64,000 nt of DNA from Xanthobacteraceae bacterium (GCA_019746355.1 JAIESC010000082.1:1-64000); one strand, 5' to 3'; shown: positions 7,765-17,371, counted from the first letter of the stretch. Notes: generated by a model not told the origin, from the letters alone. Program-made: numbers and translations.

Positions 7765-9159
7765 ATGACAGACCTTTGGCGCATGTCTGCGGCAGAACTT
7801 GCTTCACTGGTACGGTCGCGAAAGGTTTCGGCGAGAGAAGTGACGGAAAGTACCCTTGCGCGCCTTGCGCAGGTCAATCCGGCGATCAACGCCGTGGTCA
7901 CGGAATTTCCCGAGGAGGCCCTGCGGGCGGCGCAGCACGTCGATGACCAGCTCGCGCGCAAGCAACCCGTCGGGGCGCTCGCCGGCGTGCCAATCACGGT
8001 CAAGGCCAACGTCGATCAGGCCGGACACGCCACGACGAACGGCGTGCGCCTTCAGCGCGACCTGAAGGCAGAGGCCGACAACCCCGTCGTCGCCAATCTG
8101 CGGAAGGCCGGCGCCGTCATCATCGGGCGGACCAACACGCCCGCGTTTTCGCTGCGCTGGTTCACGCGCAACAGCCTGCACGGACATACGCGCAACCCCT
8201 GGAGCGCCTCGATCACGCCCGGCGGTTCATCCGGCGGTGCCGCCGCCGCAGTCGCTGCAGGAATTGGCGCCATCGCGCACGGCACCGATATCGCGGGCTC
8301 GATCCGTTACCCGGCTTATGCCTGCGGCATCCATGGCTTGCGTCCGTCCTTCGGCAGAGTCCCGAATGTGAACTTCACCGCGAAAGATCGCCACATCGGC
8401 GCGCAGCTGATGGCGGTTTCCGGCCCGCTGGCGCGCACCGTCGCCGATCTGCGCCTGGCCCTGCATGCCATGGCGCAGGAGGACGCACGCGACCCGTGGT
8501 GGACGCCGGTCCCCCTCGATCTCGGACCAGCACCCAAGCGCGCGGCGCTGACGATCGCTCCCGATGCGCTCGATGTGTCGCCCGAAGTCGCCGATGCATT
8601 GCGCGGCGCCGCCAAGCGCTTGCAGGCGGCGGGATGGGAGGTGGTCGAGACGGTTTGTCCGTCGTTGCGCAGGCCCGTCACGCTGCAACTGCGGCTGTGG
8701 CTCGCCGAGTTCCGTCGCACCGGCGCGCAGGCGCTGCGCGACGAAGGCGATCCCGATGCCAATTTCGTCTACCAACAGATGACGGAGCTGTGCCCCGAAC
8801 CCGATCTGAATTCCATGCTCGACACGCTGCAGGCGCGCATGGAGTGCGCGCGCGAGTGGTCGCTGTTTCTGAAGGACTATCCGATTTTGCTGTGTCCGGT
8901 GTCAGCCGAGCCGCCATTTCCCGACCAGCTCGACGTCTCGTCGCCCGCGGCTTTTCGCCGGGTGTTTGCGGCGCAGTTGACCCAGGTCGGCCTGCCCCTG
9001 ATGGGCCTTCCCGGCCTGACGGTGAGCACGGGCGTGACGAACGGCGTGCCGATCGGCGTCATGCTGGTGGCCGAGCGCTTTCGCGAGGACCTCCTGCTCC
9101 AGGCCGGCGAGACGATCGAACGGGAAGGCACGCCGCCGGTTCCGGTCGATCCGAAGTAG
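7765..9159 (+). CDS. Amidase signature family hydrolase
   Basis: A 464-residue amidase of the GatA/amidase-signature family, cytoplasmic. The Ser-cisSer-Lys triad is intact: K80 in ITVKANVD, S155 in TPGGSSGG and S179 in DIAGSIRYP. The Gly/Ala-rich signature runs from about 150 to 190. The substrate cannot be deduced, since family members act on amides, nitrile-derived amides or Gln-tRNA precursors; no gatB or gatC is nearby, so a tRNA amidotransferase is unlikely. It starts 19 bp after the C13 peptidase and may be cotranscribed with it. Confidence 0.93.
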   Translation: MTDLWRMSAAELASLVRSRKVSAREVTESTLARLAQVNPAINAVVTEFPEEALRAAQHVDDQLARKQPVGALAGVPITVKANVDQAGHATTNGVRLQRDLKAEADNPVVANLRKAGAVIIGRTNTPAFSLRWFTRNSLHGHTRNPWSASITPGGSSGGAAAAVAAGIGAIAHGTDIAGSIRYPAYACGIHGLRPSFGRVPNVNFTAKDRHIGAQLMAVSGPLARTVADLRLALHAMAQEDARDPWWTPVPLDLGPAPKRAALTIAPDALDVSPEVADALRGAAKRLQAAGWEVVETVCPSLRRPVTLQLRLWLAEFRRTGAQALRDEGDPDANFVYQQMTELCPEPDLNSMLDTLQARMECAREWSLFLKDYPILLCPVSAEPPFPDQLDVSSPAAFRRVFAAQLTQVGLPLMGLPGLTVSTGVTNGVPIGVMLVAERFREDLLLQAGETIEREGTPPVPVDPK

Positions 9160-9210
9160 CGTCGCCCGGTGACTTGATGCTTGCCAACCCGTTATGATGC
9201 CGGGCAAGCC

Positions 9211-9252
9211 CTAGAGCCGTTCCCGTTCCTGCGGAATCGGGAACGGCTCTAG
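9211..9252. repeat. Perfect 15-bp stem-loop
   Basis: CTAGAGCCGTTCCCG at 9211-9225 is perfectly complementary to 9238-9252, with a 12-base loop. It lies between the amidase stop and the L,D-transpeptidase gene. It lacks a T-run, so it is either a factor-assisted terminator for the amidase operon or an interspersed palindrome. Confidence 0.7.
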
Positions 9253-9353
9253 CCTCTTTGCTTGGACGCATTTTCTACGGCGAACCGCTGCACACTTCGC
9301 CGGAAAATGCTTTGAGTCGCGGCGGCACAGGGTTCCACGTCAGGGGTACGGCA

Positions 9354-10499
9354 ATGATCCGCGCCACGGTGCTCCGTGCGCTTGTGCTGACGGCGGCTTT
9401 TGCCGCGGCGTTGATGCCAGTCACGTGCCTTGGTCAAAACCTTGGCCAGAACAGCGATCAGTCGCCTGCCAAGTCACCCGCCAAGCTGCCTCCCAAGTTG
9501 CCGGCCAAGGCAACAAAACCGCTGCCGCCCGAGCTGCTCTCGCTGCTCCGGCAAAAGAAGATGCCGGTAAATTCACCGATCCTTGTGCGCGTTTTCAAGG
9601 AAGAGGCGGAGCTCGAAGTCTGGAAACAGGACACCACCGGCCGTTTCCAGATCCTCAAGACCTATCCGATCTGCCGGTGGTCGGGCGATCTTGGGCCGAA
9701 GTTCTGGGAGGGCGACCGTCAGACTCCAGAGGGGTTCTACAAAGTTACGCCCGAGCTGATGAATCCCCACTCCAACTACTATCTTTCGATGAACATCGGC
9801 TACCCCAACAGCTTCGACAAGGCGAACAACCGCGACGGCAGCCTGCTGATGATCCATGGCGACTGCTGGTCGGTCGGTTGCTATGCCATGACCGACGAAC
9901 AGATCAGCGAGATCTATTCGCTGGCGCGCGAGTCGTTCCTCGGCGGCCAGCCTTCATTCCAGGTCCAGGCCTATCCGTTCCGTCTGACGCCGGCGAATCT
10001 GGCGCGGCATCGACATAATCCAAACCTAGCCTTCTGGAAGATGCTCAAGATCGGCAACGATCACTTCGAGACGACGCATCTCGAGCCCAAGGTGGACGTG
10101 TGCAACCGCATCTATGTATTCGATGCGCAACGTCGCCCGAATTCAACGAAGCCTTTTGTGTTCAATCCCACCGGCAAATGCCCGGCCTTTGTCGTGAATC
10201 CAAAAATCGCGCAGCGGGCGCTGGAGAAACAACGCGCCGACGAGCACGAATACGCGCGATTGCTTGAAGACAACGTGCCAGCCGCCCCAATTTACAGCGA
10301 ACTGGATGGTGGAATGAACGAGGCTTTCCTCGCACTGTTTGCGGACAGAGTGACGCTTTCACGAAAGATAGGTCTCGATCTCGCTCAACACCCGGTCGAG
10401 CTGCTGATGGGCGCGCACCAGCGGATGCAGGCGCTCAACTGGACCAACGGTGGTGTACCGCACGCATCTCACCCTGCCGGAACGGCGACCGCCCCCTAG
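9354..10499 (+). CDS. YafK-like L,D-transpeptidase (YkuD domain), periplasmic
   Basis: A 381-residue exported protein. Residues 1-28 form a signal peptide, followed by a Lys/Pro-rich linker and then a YkuD catalytic domain (about 85-200). The active-site motif reads MIHGDCWSVGCYAM, giving the catalytic HGxxxxxGC pattern with Cys in GCYAM. The spacing and the FYKVTPELMNPHSNYYLSMN segment resemble the YafK (DpaA) branch more than Ybi-type enzymes; E. coli YafK removes Braun lipoprotein from peptidoglycan rather than cross-linking it. The role is therefore cell-wall remodelling, with either direction possible. Confidence 0.88.
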   Translation: MIRATVLRALVLTAAFAAALMPVTCLGQNLGQNSDQSPAKSPAKLPPKLPAKATKPLPPELLSLLRQKKMPVNSPILVRVFKEEAELEVWKQDTTGRFQILKTYPICRWSGDLGPKFWEGDRQTPEGFYKVTPELMNPHSNYYLSMNIGYPNSFDKANNRDGSLLMIHGDCWSVGCYAMTDEQISEIYSLARESFLGGQPSFQVQAYPFRLTPANLARHRHNPNLAFWKMLKIGNDHFETTHLEPKVDVCNRIYVFDAQRRPNSTKPFVFNPTGKCPAFVVNPKIAQRALEKQRADEHEYARLLEDNVPAAPIYSELDGGMNEAFLALFADRVTLSRKIGLDLAQHPVELLMGAHQRMQALNWTNGGVPHASHPAGTATAP

Positions 10500-10586
10500 G
10501 TCGGCAACTGTGGTTTGTTGAAGAGCAAGCAAGGATGGGCACGCAAGCCTGAAGGCACGGAAGCTGATATAAACCAGCAAATCGCC

Positions 10587-11768
10587 ATGTGGTCCCGCCT
10601 CCCGCTCCTTGCCCTCCTCCTGCTGCCCGCTCCGGCCTTGGCCGGCGGGAAGGAGAAGATCGCGGCCCTTGCTCCGTCCGGGCTGGTGCTGGTGATGGAC
10701 GCCAAGGGCAACGAGCTCGTGGCCCAGAACGCCGACGAGCCGTTCGTCCCGGCCTCCGTCACCAAGATCGTCACCGCGTGGCTCGCCATGCAGGTCCTGG
10801 GCGCCGACTACCGCTTCCAGACCCGCTTCTACCTGGACGACAAGCGGGTGCTGTACGTGCGCGGCGGCGGCGATCCGTTCCTGATCTCGGAGGAGCTCGC
10901 CCTGCTCGCGCCGGCCCTGGTCGCCGCGATCGGCCAGAAGCCGCTCACCGGCATGGTCATCGATGCGAGCTACTTTCCCGCGGGGCTCAGCATTCCGGGC
11001 GTCGAGGACAGCCAGAGGTCCTACGATGCCCTGAACTCGGCGCTGGCGGTGAACTTCAACACGATCAACGCCGTGCGCCGCGGCAACAAGGTCGAGTCCG
11101 GCGAGAAGCAGACGCCGATCACGCCGCTTGCGATCAGCCAGTTCCGGGCGCGGGGGCCGAACGGCCGCGGCCGCATCAGCCTCGCCCAGGATCCCGCCCT
11201 GAGCCTGCAGTATGCCGGCGAACTCCTTGTCGCGTTCATCAAGCAGGCCGGCGGCAGCTTCAATGGCAAGATCTCGACCGGCCCCGTGCCCGCAGGCCTC
11301 TCTCCGGTCTACGTTCACCGTCAGTCGCGCTCTCTCTCAAAGCTTCTGAGCGAGCTGCTTCTCGGCTCGAACAACTACATTGCCAACCAGGTTTTCCTGG
11401 AGATCGGCGCGAACCGCTTGGGCGGCCCGGTCAGCCTGGAAAAGTCGGTCAAGGTCGCGCGCGAAAGTCTCGCCGCGCACGACCTCGACAAAGCCATTGT
11501 CCTGGAAGAAGGCTCGGGCCTCAGCCGCGGCAATCGTTTCACGGCGCGCGGCCTCGCCAAGGTGCTCACGCTTTTTGCGCCCCACGCCGACCTGCTCGAC
11601 GGCCGCAAGGATGCCGCCTACAAGACCGGCACGCTCGACGGGGTCCGGACGCTGGCGGGTTACACCAGCATCTCCGGGCACGGACCGGTGCGCTTCGTGA
11701 TCGCGCTCAAGGGCAACAACGGCGCGATGCGCTTCCAGCTCCTGCAAGCCATCGAGTCGGGGCTGTAG
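10587..11768 (+). CDS. PBP4-type D-alanyl-D-alanine carboxypeptidase (peptidase S13)
   Basis: A 393-residue periplasmic penicillin-binding protein of the DacB family. A signal peptide (1-20, ending ALAG) is followed by the three active-site boxes: SVTK with Ser57 and Lys60, SNN in LLLGSNNYIANQ, and KTGT in DAAYKTGTLDG. Length is somewhat shorter than E. coli DacB (477). It hydrolyses stem-peptide bonds in peptidoglycan. The ATG at 10587 is preferred over an upstream start because it places the signal peptide at the N-terminus. It follows the L,D-transpeptidase, so two cell-wall enzymes are adjacent. Confidence 0.93.
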   Translation: MWSRLPLLALLLLPAPALAGGKEKIAALAPSGLVLVMDAKGNELVAQNADEPFVPASVTKIVTAWLAMQVLGADYRFQTRFYLDDKRVLYVRGGGDPFLISEELALLAPALVAAIGQKPLTGMVIDASYFPAGLSIPGVEDSQRSYDALNSALAVNFNTINAVRRGNKVESGEKQTPITPLAISQFRARGPNGRGRISLAQDPALSLQYAGELLVAFIKQAGGSFNGKISTGPVPAGLSPVYVHRQSRSLSKLLSELLLGSNNYIANQVFLEIGANRLGGPVSLEKSVKVARESLAAHDLDKAIVLEEGSGLSRGNRFTARGLAKVLTLFAPHADLLDGRKDAAYKTGTLDGVRTLAGYTSISGHGPVRFVIALKGNNGAMRFQLLQAIESGL

Positions 11769-11770
11769 CG

Positions 11771-11920
11771 CGATTTCCGGTTGGCTTGCACCGCGATCTC
11801 CGCGTCATGCCCGGCCTTGGGCCGGGCATCTCGATGAGGAGAGCACAATGCCCGCCTTATCGAGATGGCCGGGACAAGCCCGGCCATGACGTCCGAGTGA
11901 ACCACACCAAGCGGAAATGT
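11771..11920. repeat. GTCAT-type three-hairpin palindromic element, complete copy
   Basis: The core GTCAT...ATGAC runs 11804-11890. Hairpin 1 is GCCCGGCC-TTG-GGCCGGGC, the middle stem is ATCTCGAT/ATCGAGAT, and hairpin 3 is GGCCGGG-ACAAG-CCCGGCC, all enclosed by CGTCAT/ATGACG. An imperfect outer pairing (ATTTCCGGTTGG against CCAAGCGGAAAT) extends it to about 150 bp. It lies between convergent genes. Confidence 0.8.
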
Positions 11921-11937
11921 TTTAGTCGGAGCCGAGG

Positions 11938-12897
11938 CTACTCCAGCCTGATGTTGAGCCGCTTGATGAGCGGCGCGTAGCGCTCGCCGGTGCGCCGCAT
12001 CTCGGCCGCCACCTCCTCCGCCGTCATCGGCGTCGCCTCGAAGCCGATCTGCTGGAAGCGCTCGCGCAGCGTGGGCGCGGCGATGATCTTGTGCAGCTCC
12101 GCGCTGATCAGCGCAATCACGGGCTTCGGGGTCGCCGGCGGCGCGAACACCATGAAATGCGTGCCGGCATTCATGCCCGACAGGCCCTGCTCGGCGGTGG
12201 TGGGGATCTCCGGCACGAGCTCGGAGCGCCGATCCTGGGCGACCGCCAGCGCCTTGAGCTTACCCTCGGCGATCAGCGGCTTGGTGGTGCCGGCGAGGAA
12301 CGCGCCAAAATCGAGCCGCGCCGCGATCAGATCGGTCATGGCAGGCCCGCCGCCGCGGTAGGCGACGTGAGTGAATTTCGCGCCGGTGCGCTGCGCGATC
12401 TCTTCGGCGGCGAGATGCTGTTGCAGGCCGTAGCCCGCGCTGGAGTAGTTGAGACCCCCCGGACGGCTCCTGCTCAGCTCCACCAGCTCCTTGATGTTGC
12501 TGGCGGGCACCGAGGGCGCCGCGACGAACAGCACCGGCGTGACGCCTATGCCGCCGACCGGCGCGAGGTCCTTGATCGGATCGTAGCCGAGCTTGGCAAA
12601 GCTGTGCACGAAGGTGGCGATGACCGTGGCGTTGACGAGCAACGTGCAGCCGTCGGGCGGCGCATTCACCACGGCGACGGTGCCGATGTTGCCGGTCGCA
12701 CCGCCCCGGTTCTCGACGATCACCGGTTTCTTCAGCGCCGCTTCCAGCCGCTCCGCCACCACGCGGGAGGCAACGTCGGTCGCGCCGCCCGCCGGGTACG
12801 GGATGACCAGCCGTACCTGCGAGCAGGGTGGCTCCTGCGCCAACGCGCCCGCGGCGCTCAGCAGCAGGACCGCCAACGCCGCCGGAATTCTCCGCAT
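11938..12897 (-). CDS. TctC/Bug-family solute-binding protein
   Basis: A 319-residue periplasmic binding protein of the tripartite tricarboxylate transporter family. It has a signal peptide (MRRIPAALAVLLLSAAGALA) and the family segments VRLVIPYPAGGATDVASRVV, NRGGATGNIGT and LVPEIPTTAEQG. GGGAGGGG five bases before the ATG at 12897 fixes the start. No TctA or TctB membrane gene lies anywhere in the window, which is usual for this expanded family. The ligand is unknown; characterised members bind small carboxylates or nicotinate-like molecules. Confidence 0.92.
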   Translation of the reverse strand: MRRIPAALAVLLLSAAGALAQEPPCSQVRLVIPYPAGGATDVASRVVAERLEAALKKPVIVENRGGATGNIGTVAVVNAPPDGCTLLVNATVIATFVHSFAKLGYDPIKDLAPVGGIGVTPVLFVAAPSVPASNIKELVELSRSRPGGLNYSSAGYGLQQHLAAEEIAQRTGAKFTHVAYRGGGPAMTDLIAARLDFGAFLAGTTKPLIAEGKLKALAVAQDRRSELVPEIPTTAEQGLSGMNAGTHFMVFAPPATPKPVIALISAELHKIIAAPTLRERFQQIGFEATPMTAEEVAAEMRRTGERYAPLIKRLNIRLE

Positions 12898-12930
12898 CGC
12901 ACCCCTCCCGAACATCTGTCCCATCATCTC

Positions 12931-12957
12931 CTTATCGCGATGGCCGGGACAAGCCGG
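12931..12957. repeat. Fragment of a GTCAT-type element
   Basis: CTTATCGCGATGGCCGGGAC followed by AAGCCGG matches the right middle and hairpin-3 part of the element at 11804-11890 with one base missing and one changed. The rest of the element is absent. Confidence 0.6.
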
Positions 12958-13068
12958 TTGAAGGACCATGATTGCGACGAACCGCTGCACGGCCCGGATC
13001 AGGTCCGTGGCAGGCTTTCACCAGAAAATGCGCTAGCGTGATCCGGGCCATCCAATGGGAGAGCGCCC

Positions 13069-13470
13069 ATGCATAACGGAGTGAAGACACTGACCCCCGA
13101 CGGTGCGATCAAGCCCACGGGACCGTGGGACGTCGGCAGCCGCGCCGGCGATTTCATTTTCGTCGCCGGCATGCGCGGCATCGACCCGAAGACCAACACG
13201 CTGGTGCAAGGCGACGAGGCGCGCATCCGGCAGGCATTTCTCAACATGAAGCTGATCGCGGAATCGGAGGGCGCGGGCCTGCGCGATTGCGTTCGGATCG
13301 TGGTCTACGTGACCGACACGTCCCGGTTCCGGCCGATCGTGAACAAGGTGCAGGAGGAATTGTGGGGCAAGCCGCCCTACCCGCCGCGGACCATTGTCGA
13401 GGTTCGAAGGCTCAATCAGGACGACATCATGGAGGTGGAAGGGACGTTCTACGCGCCGGTGAGGACGTAG
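13069..13470 (+). CDS. RidA/YjgF/Rid family protein
   Basis: A 133-residue protein of the Rid family, whose founding member deaminates reactive enamine/imine intermediates. The conserved arginine that contacts the substrate carboxylate is present as R107 in PPYPPRTIVEV, and the strand CVRIVVYVTD and a C-terminal Glu (EVEGTFYAP) follow the family pattern. The N-terminal WDVGSRAGDFIFVAG is more like the Rid subfamilies linked to catabolic genes than housekeeping RidA. It stands alone between oppositely oriented genes. Confidence 0.88.
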   Translation: MHNGVKTLTPDGAIKPTGPWDVGSRAGDFIFVAGMRGIDPKTNTLVQGDEARIRQAFLNMKLIAESEGAGLRDCVRIVVYVTDTSRFRPIVNKVQEELWGKPPYPPRTIVEVRRLNQDDIMEVEGTFYAPVRT

Positions 13471-13504
13471 GCGTTGCGGATCCCGGTCTGTCCCGCGATC
13501 GGCT

Positions 13505-14572
13505 TCAGGGAACGATCCGCTCCTTGCGAAACCGGCCGAGCAGCCGCACGAACATCGCTTCGCTGTCGACCACGTCATGGAAGCCGAACTGCCGGGACTT
13601 GGTGACGTCCGACATCACATCCCAATCGCAGCCGAAAACGTAGTCGGCAAACGGCCAAGCCACGAGCTGGTCGTAGGCGTAGGGCTTGAGCCCGTATTTC
13701 GCCGTCATGGCGCGCCACAGCGGCTCCTTGTCCGCCATGTGCTCCGTCAGGCTGATGGCCTGCGGATCGCCGACCGGCATGTCGAAGACCGCGGCGAGCT
13801 TCGGCCACAAATTCTTCCACCGGAAATAATCGCCGTTGGTGATGTTGAACGCTTCGCGCCCGCAATGCGGCTCGACGGCCGCCCACAAGGCGGCGTTGGC
13901 AAAGTGCGTGGACTCCGTCACCTGGTAGACCGATGTATAGGCCCCGGGCTTGCCGGGAAAGCGCAGCGGTAGTCCGAGCTCCTTGCCGAGGGCGGCATAG
14001 ACCGCGATGGCGGGAGCGAGGCTCATCGGCGTGCCCGGGGCAAAGCCGCACAGCGTCTGCGGCCGCAGCTCGACGACGTCCCAGCGCTTGCCGCGCTGGA
14101 AGCCGGTGAGCCAGTCGATCTGATCGAAATAGTAGTTCGGCGGCGTGTGGCGCGGATCGCTTTCGCGCGCCGGGGTCTTGAACGGCCCGAGATGCGCGCC
14201 GTAGTATTTTGTGCCGGTCACCAGCACGACGCGGCGCAGCGCCCGCGACGCCGCATCGATTGCGGTCACGGCGTTGACGAGCATATCGCGATTGGGCGCG
14301 ATGTTGGCGGCATAGCCCGCGGCGGCGCCGGCGGCAGGCTGAAACGCGGCGTAGAAGATGTGCGTCGTGTCCGAGAGATCGCCGAGCTTGGCGGTCGCGT
14401 CGCCCTGATCGAGAAGATCGACGCAGACGTGACGGTAGCGCGGGGCCGCGTCGGCCGAACGACGGGACAGGCCCACGACCGACCAGTCATCCTCCTTCAG
14501 CAGCCGCTCGACGATGTAGCGCCCGATGACCCCGAGCGCTCCGATGACGACAGCCTGCTTGCGCTCGCCCAT
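13505..14572 (-). CDS. PRISE-like SDR reductase (progesterone 5-beta-reductase/iridoid synthase type)
   Basis: A 355-residue atypical short-chain dehydrogenase. The N-terminal nucleotide-binding loop reads GALGVIGRYI with SRR after strand 2, suggesting NADPH. The catalytic pair of the PRISE group appears as K122 in TGTKYYG and Y147/Y148 in PPNYYFDQIDWL, replacing the usual YxxxK. Plant members reduce the double bond of enones; bacterial members are annotated as NAD-dependent epimerases or aldehyde reductases. It sits 38 bp downstream of the MFS gene on the same strand and is probably cotranscribed, suggesting that the transporter supplies its substrate. Confidence 0.82.
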   Translation of the reverse strand: MGERKQAVVIGALGVIGRYIVERLLKEDDWSVVGLSRRSADAAPRYRHVCVDLLDQGDATAKLGDLSDTTHIFYAAFQPAAGAAAGYAANIAPNRDMLVNAVTAIDAASRALRRVVLVTGTKYYGAHLGPFKTPARESDPRHTPPNYYFDQIDWLTGFQRGKRWDVVELRPQTLCGFAPGTPMSLAPAIAVYAALGKELGLPLRFPGKPGAYTSVYQVTESTHFANAALWAAVEPHCGREAFNITNGDYFRWKNLWPKLAAVFDMPVGDPQAISLTEHMADKEPLWRAMTAKYGLKPYAYDQLVAWPFADYVFGCDWDVMSDVTKSRQFGFHDVVDSEAMFVRLLGRFRKERIVP

Positions 14573-14610
14573 TGCACGCTGCCCACTGCCTGTGATCGAT
14601 CGGCTGAGCG

Positions 14611-15849
14611 TCAGACACGGCCAAGCGACGCCGCCTGGCGCAGGGTTCGATGGTGCCGGAACCAGAGCAGCGCCGCAACGACCAGCAGGTTCATGACGCC
14701 CCCGATTGCGGCATTCGCATAGGACAACAGATAGCTTGCGGTGATGTCGTAAAAATAGCCGGCCTGATAACTTCCAATCCCCATTCCGATCCAGGCCACG
14801 GTGGAGACGGTCGCCATCGCGGCGCCCGACATGCGAAGCGGCGCCGCCTCGCGCGCACAGATCAAGAGACAGGTCATCACGCCGGCAAAGCCGAAGCCGA
14901 ACAGCACGGAAAGCTGGAAGAGCGTTGCGATATCCTTCGTCTGGGTAAACCAGAACACCACCGAAGTCTGGGCCAGCGATGCGATGAAGTAAGCCATAAG
15001 GCCGCCGATCCGATCAGCGAGCCATCCGAAGAAGAGACGGCCGACGACGCCCGAAACCATGAGTGACAGCAGCAGGCTCGCAGCGGTCTGCGGGCTGCAT
15101 CCGAGATCGATGCCGAGCGGCACGAGATGCACCAGCGGCACGGCCATACAGATGCAACAAAATGCGCCGGCGAGGCCAAGCCAGGGGATGGTGATAGCGT
15201 GCGGCACGCCCCAAAGGTTGGAATCCGATCGGTCGGACCGACTGGACGCCTGTGCGGCGGACGGCGCAGGCCGCAGCAGGAACATCAAAGGAAAGAGGAC
15301 GACAAAATATCCGGCCCCCAGCCAAAGCGCGGCGCCACGCCATCCGAGCTCCGTGATCAGGAGCTGCGCGAGGTAGGGCACGATGCCCTGGCCGATGGCG
15401 CCACCGGCCGTCACGATGCCGATCGCGAGGCCCTTGCGCGCGTTGAACCACAAACCGGTCAACGCAAGCACCGGCGTAAACAGGCAAGCAAAGCCGACAG
15501 CGCCGACGAAAAAATAGAGAAGATAGAGCTGCCAGAGCCCACCTTGCCACCGTAGAGCGGCGAGACCCGCAGCCAGCGCGACAGATCCAAGGACGGCGAT
15601 CTGCCGCGCACCGATGCGATCCGAAAGGCTGCCCCAGACGAGGCCACCGAGTGCTGCACCGATGGTATGCATCGTGTAGGCCATGGACGTGTCAGCACGA
15701 AGCCAACCAAATTCCTGCTCGAACGGTTTGATGAACACCGAAACCGTGGCGCCCGCCCCAAAGCCGAGGGCGAGGCACACGGTCGACACCGCAACGATCA
15801 CCCAGCCATAAGGATGCTCGTCAAACTGATCGCGCGCGATGTTGCTCAT
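14611..15849 (-). CDS. MFS transporter, monocarboxylate/oxalate-antiporter-like
   Basis: A 412-residue major facilitator with twelve predicted helices. Motif A appears as GSLSDRIGARQ (about 75-85) and again in the second half as GWLADRIGG. The region FNARKGLAIGIVTAGGAIGQ is typical of the MCT/OxlT branch, which carries organic acids. The ATG at 15849 opens the typical cytosolic N-terminus (MSNIARDQFDEHPYGW). It precedes the PRISE-like reductase. Confidence 0.88.
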   Translation of the reverse strand: MSNIARDQFDEHPYGWVIVAVSTVCLALGFGAGATVSVFIKPFEQEFGWLRADTSMAYTMHTIGAALGGLVWGSLSDRIGARQIAVLGSVALAAGLAALRWQGGLWQLYLLYFFVGAVGFACLFTPVLALTGLWFNARKGLAIGIVTAGGAIGQGIVPYLAQLLITELGWRGAALWLGAGYFVVLFPLMFLLRPAPSAAQASSRSDRSDSNLWGVPHAITIPWLGLAGAFCCICMAVPLVHLVPLGIDLGCSPQTAASLLLSLMVSGVVGRLFFGWLADRIGGLMAYFIASLAQTSVVFWFTQTKDIATLFQLSVLFGFGFAGVMTCLLICAREAAPLRMSGAAMATVSTVAWIGMGIGSYQAGYFYDITASYLLSYANAAIGGVMNLLVVAALLWFRHHRTLRQAASLGRV

Positions 15850-16169
15850 GGCGGTCCCGGTGAAAAGGACTTCATCCGAACATCGCACGCCCGGCCGCGC
15901 GACACCTCAAGGCGAGCTTGATTTTTCCTTGAGATTTCACCGGCGCTCCGGCCACGCGGCTGTCGCGAGCGCACACCGCCGATGGCCACGTCGGCCGGAC
16001 GATGCCATGCGGCTTCCGCCACGCGATATGCAGAAAGCGCGGCGGCGCGACTCTTTTCGCGGCAAGACCTCGCAGACGTGGCGCGGAAGATTGGCCTGGC
16101 GGTGCGAGCAGATTGCCCCGGGGCGAGACACCCGATCGGCCAGAACGGCCAAAGCCGATCCAAACGGCG
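15850..16169. other. Intergenic region of about 320 bp
   Basis: This lies between the MFS start and the HtrA stop, both on the minus strand, so it should hold the MFS promoter. I see no convincing promoter boxes, gene or repeat. TCAAGGCGAGCTTGA at 15908-15922 is a short imperfect palindrome that could be an operator, but this is weak. Confidence 0.4.
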
Positions 16170-17267
16170 TTAAGAGCGGCTCACGTCGACCACTTCCGCC
16201 TCGATCGTTCGCGTCTGGCCGTTGCGCTGCACGGACAGGCGTACGGTCCTGCCGACGCCGGCCTCCTCGAGCAGGTCGGTCAGGTCGGACAGCCGGCGCA
16301 CCGGCTTGCCGTCGATCGCGACGATCAGGTCGCCGAGCGCGCCGCTGTTGAGATCGACGCCGCGCAGGCCGGCGCGTTCGGCGGGCGAGCCCGGAACCGT
16401 GCGCACGACCACGACGCCTTCGACGCCGAGACGCGTGGCGACGGCCTCGTTGGCCGCGACCAGACCAATGCCGGGGGTCGGCACACGCCCGTTGCGGATC
16501 AGGTCCGGCACGACGCGGTTGACGATATCGATCGGGACCGCAAAGCCGATGCCGGCATTGGCGCCGGACGGCGAGTAGATGGCGGTGGTGACCCCGATCA
16601 CGCGGCCCGCCGAATCGAGCAACGGTCCGCCGGAATTGCCGGGGTTGATCGCGGCATCGGTCTGAATGACGTTGGAAATCTCACGGCCTGAACTGGTCGG
16701 CAGCCGCCGCTTCAATGCCGAGATGATGCCGCTGGTCAGCGACTGGTCGAGCCCGAACGGATTGCCGATGGCGAACGCAGACTGGCCCACCTTGAGGTCG
16801 GCCGAGCTGCCGATGGCGAGCGGCGGCGGCAGCCGTCTTGCGCCGGCGACGCGCAACACCGCCAGATCGTAATTCGGCGCGCGGCCCACCACGTCGGCGC
16901 GCACGACCTCGCCGGAGGCGAGCCGGACCGCGACCTCGCCGGCCTGCTCCACCACGTGATTGTTGGTTACTACGTGACCCGCCGCGTCCCAGATGAAGCC
17001 GGTGCCCGACTGCAGCCCGCCTTCGCCTTCCGTCATGGCGGAGCCGGTCGTCGCCACCGGACGGCCGACCACCTGAACGACCGAGGGCGCCGCATGCTGG
17101 AAGACTTCGATGGTCGAGCGCTCGCTGTCGGCAAGCTGCCCGCGCGGTTCGACCGCGCGTGGGGTGGAGGCCGAGAACAGCAGGCGCTCCACATAGGGCT
17201 GCGCGGCAATGATCGCCAGCAGCGCGACAAGAACCACGACCGCAACACGGGTGAACGGGTTTTGCAC
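16170..17267 (-). CDS. HtrA/Deg-type serine protease with one PDZ domain
   Basis: A 365-residue membrane-anchored S1C protease. An N-terminal anchor (VAVVVLVALLAIIAA) is followed by a trypsin-like domain with H104 (VVTNNHVV), D134 (PNYDLAVLRV) and S212 (NPGNSGGPLLD), then one PDZ domain (about 265-355). The start is GTG at 17267, with CGGAG five bases upstream. This layout (anchor, protease, one PDZ) resembles DegS, a sensor protease of envelope stress, rather than two-PDZ DegP. It lies about 100 bp downstream of the TRAP genes. Confidence 0.93.
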   Translation of the reverse strand: MQNPFTRVAVVVLVALLAIIAAQPYVERLLFSASTPRAVEPRGQLADSERSTIEVFQHAAPSVVQVVGRPVATTGSAMTEGEGGLQSGTGFIWDAAGHVVTNNHVVEQAGEVAVRLASGEVVRADVVGRAPNYDLAVLRVAGARRLPPPLAIGSSADLKVGQSAFAIGNPFGLDQSLTSGIISALKRRLPTSSGREISNVIQTDAAINPGNSGGPLLDSAGRVIGVTTAIYSPSGANAGIGFAVPIDIVNRVVPDLIRNGRVPTPGIGLVAANEAVATRLGVEGVVVVRTVPGSPAERAGLRGVDLNSGALGDLIVAIDGKPVRRLSDLTDLLEEAGVGRTVRLSVQRNGQTRTIEAEVVDVSRS

Positions 17268-17371
17268 GTTGGCTCCGCGCAGCGCAGACGGCTGATGAGC
17301 ATAACGTGTGTCGCCACCTCGGGTTTCACAAGGGGTCCGAAGCAGCCTGGGCGGCGCGCCCGAAATCCGGC

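Noticed and set aside
7765..9159. Amidase as GatA of the Glu-tRNA amidotransferase
   Set aside because: The triad is shared by the whole family, but gatB and gatC are absent and the gene sits with a secreted peptidase.
9211..9252. Rho-independent terminator after the amidase
   Set aside because: The stem is perfect but no T-run follows on either strand, so it is listed as a repeat instead.
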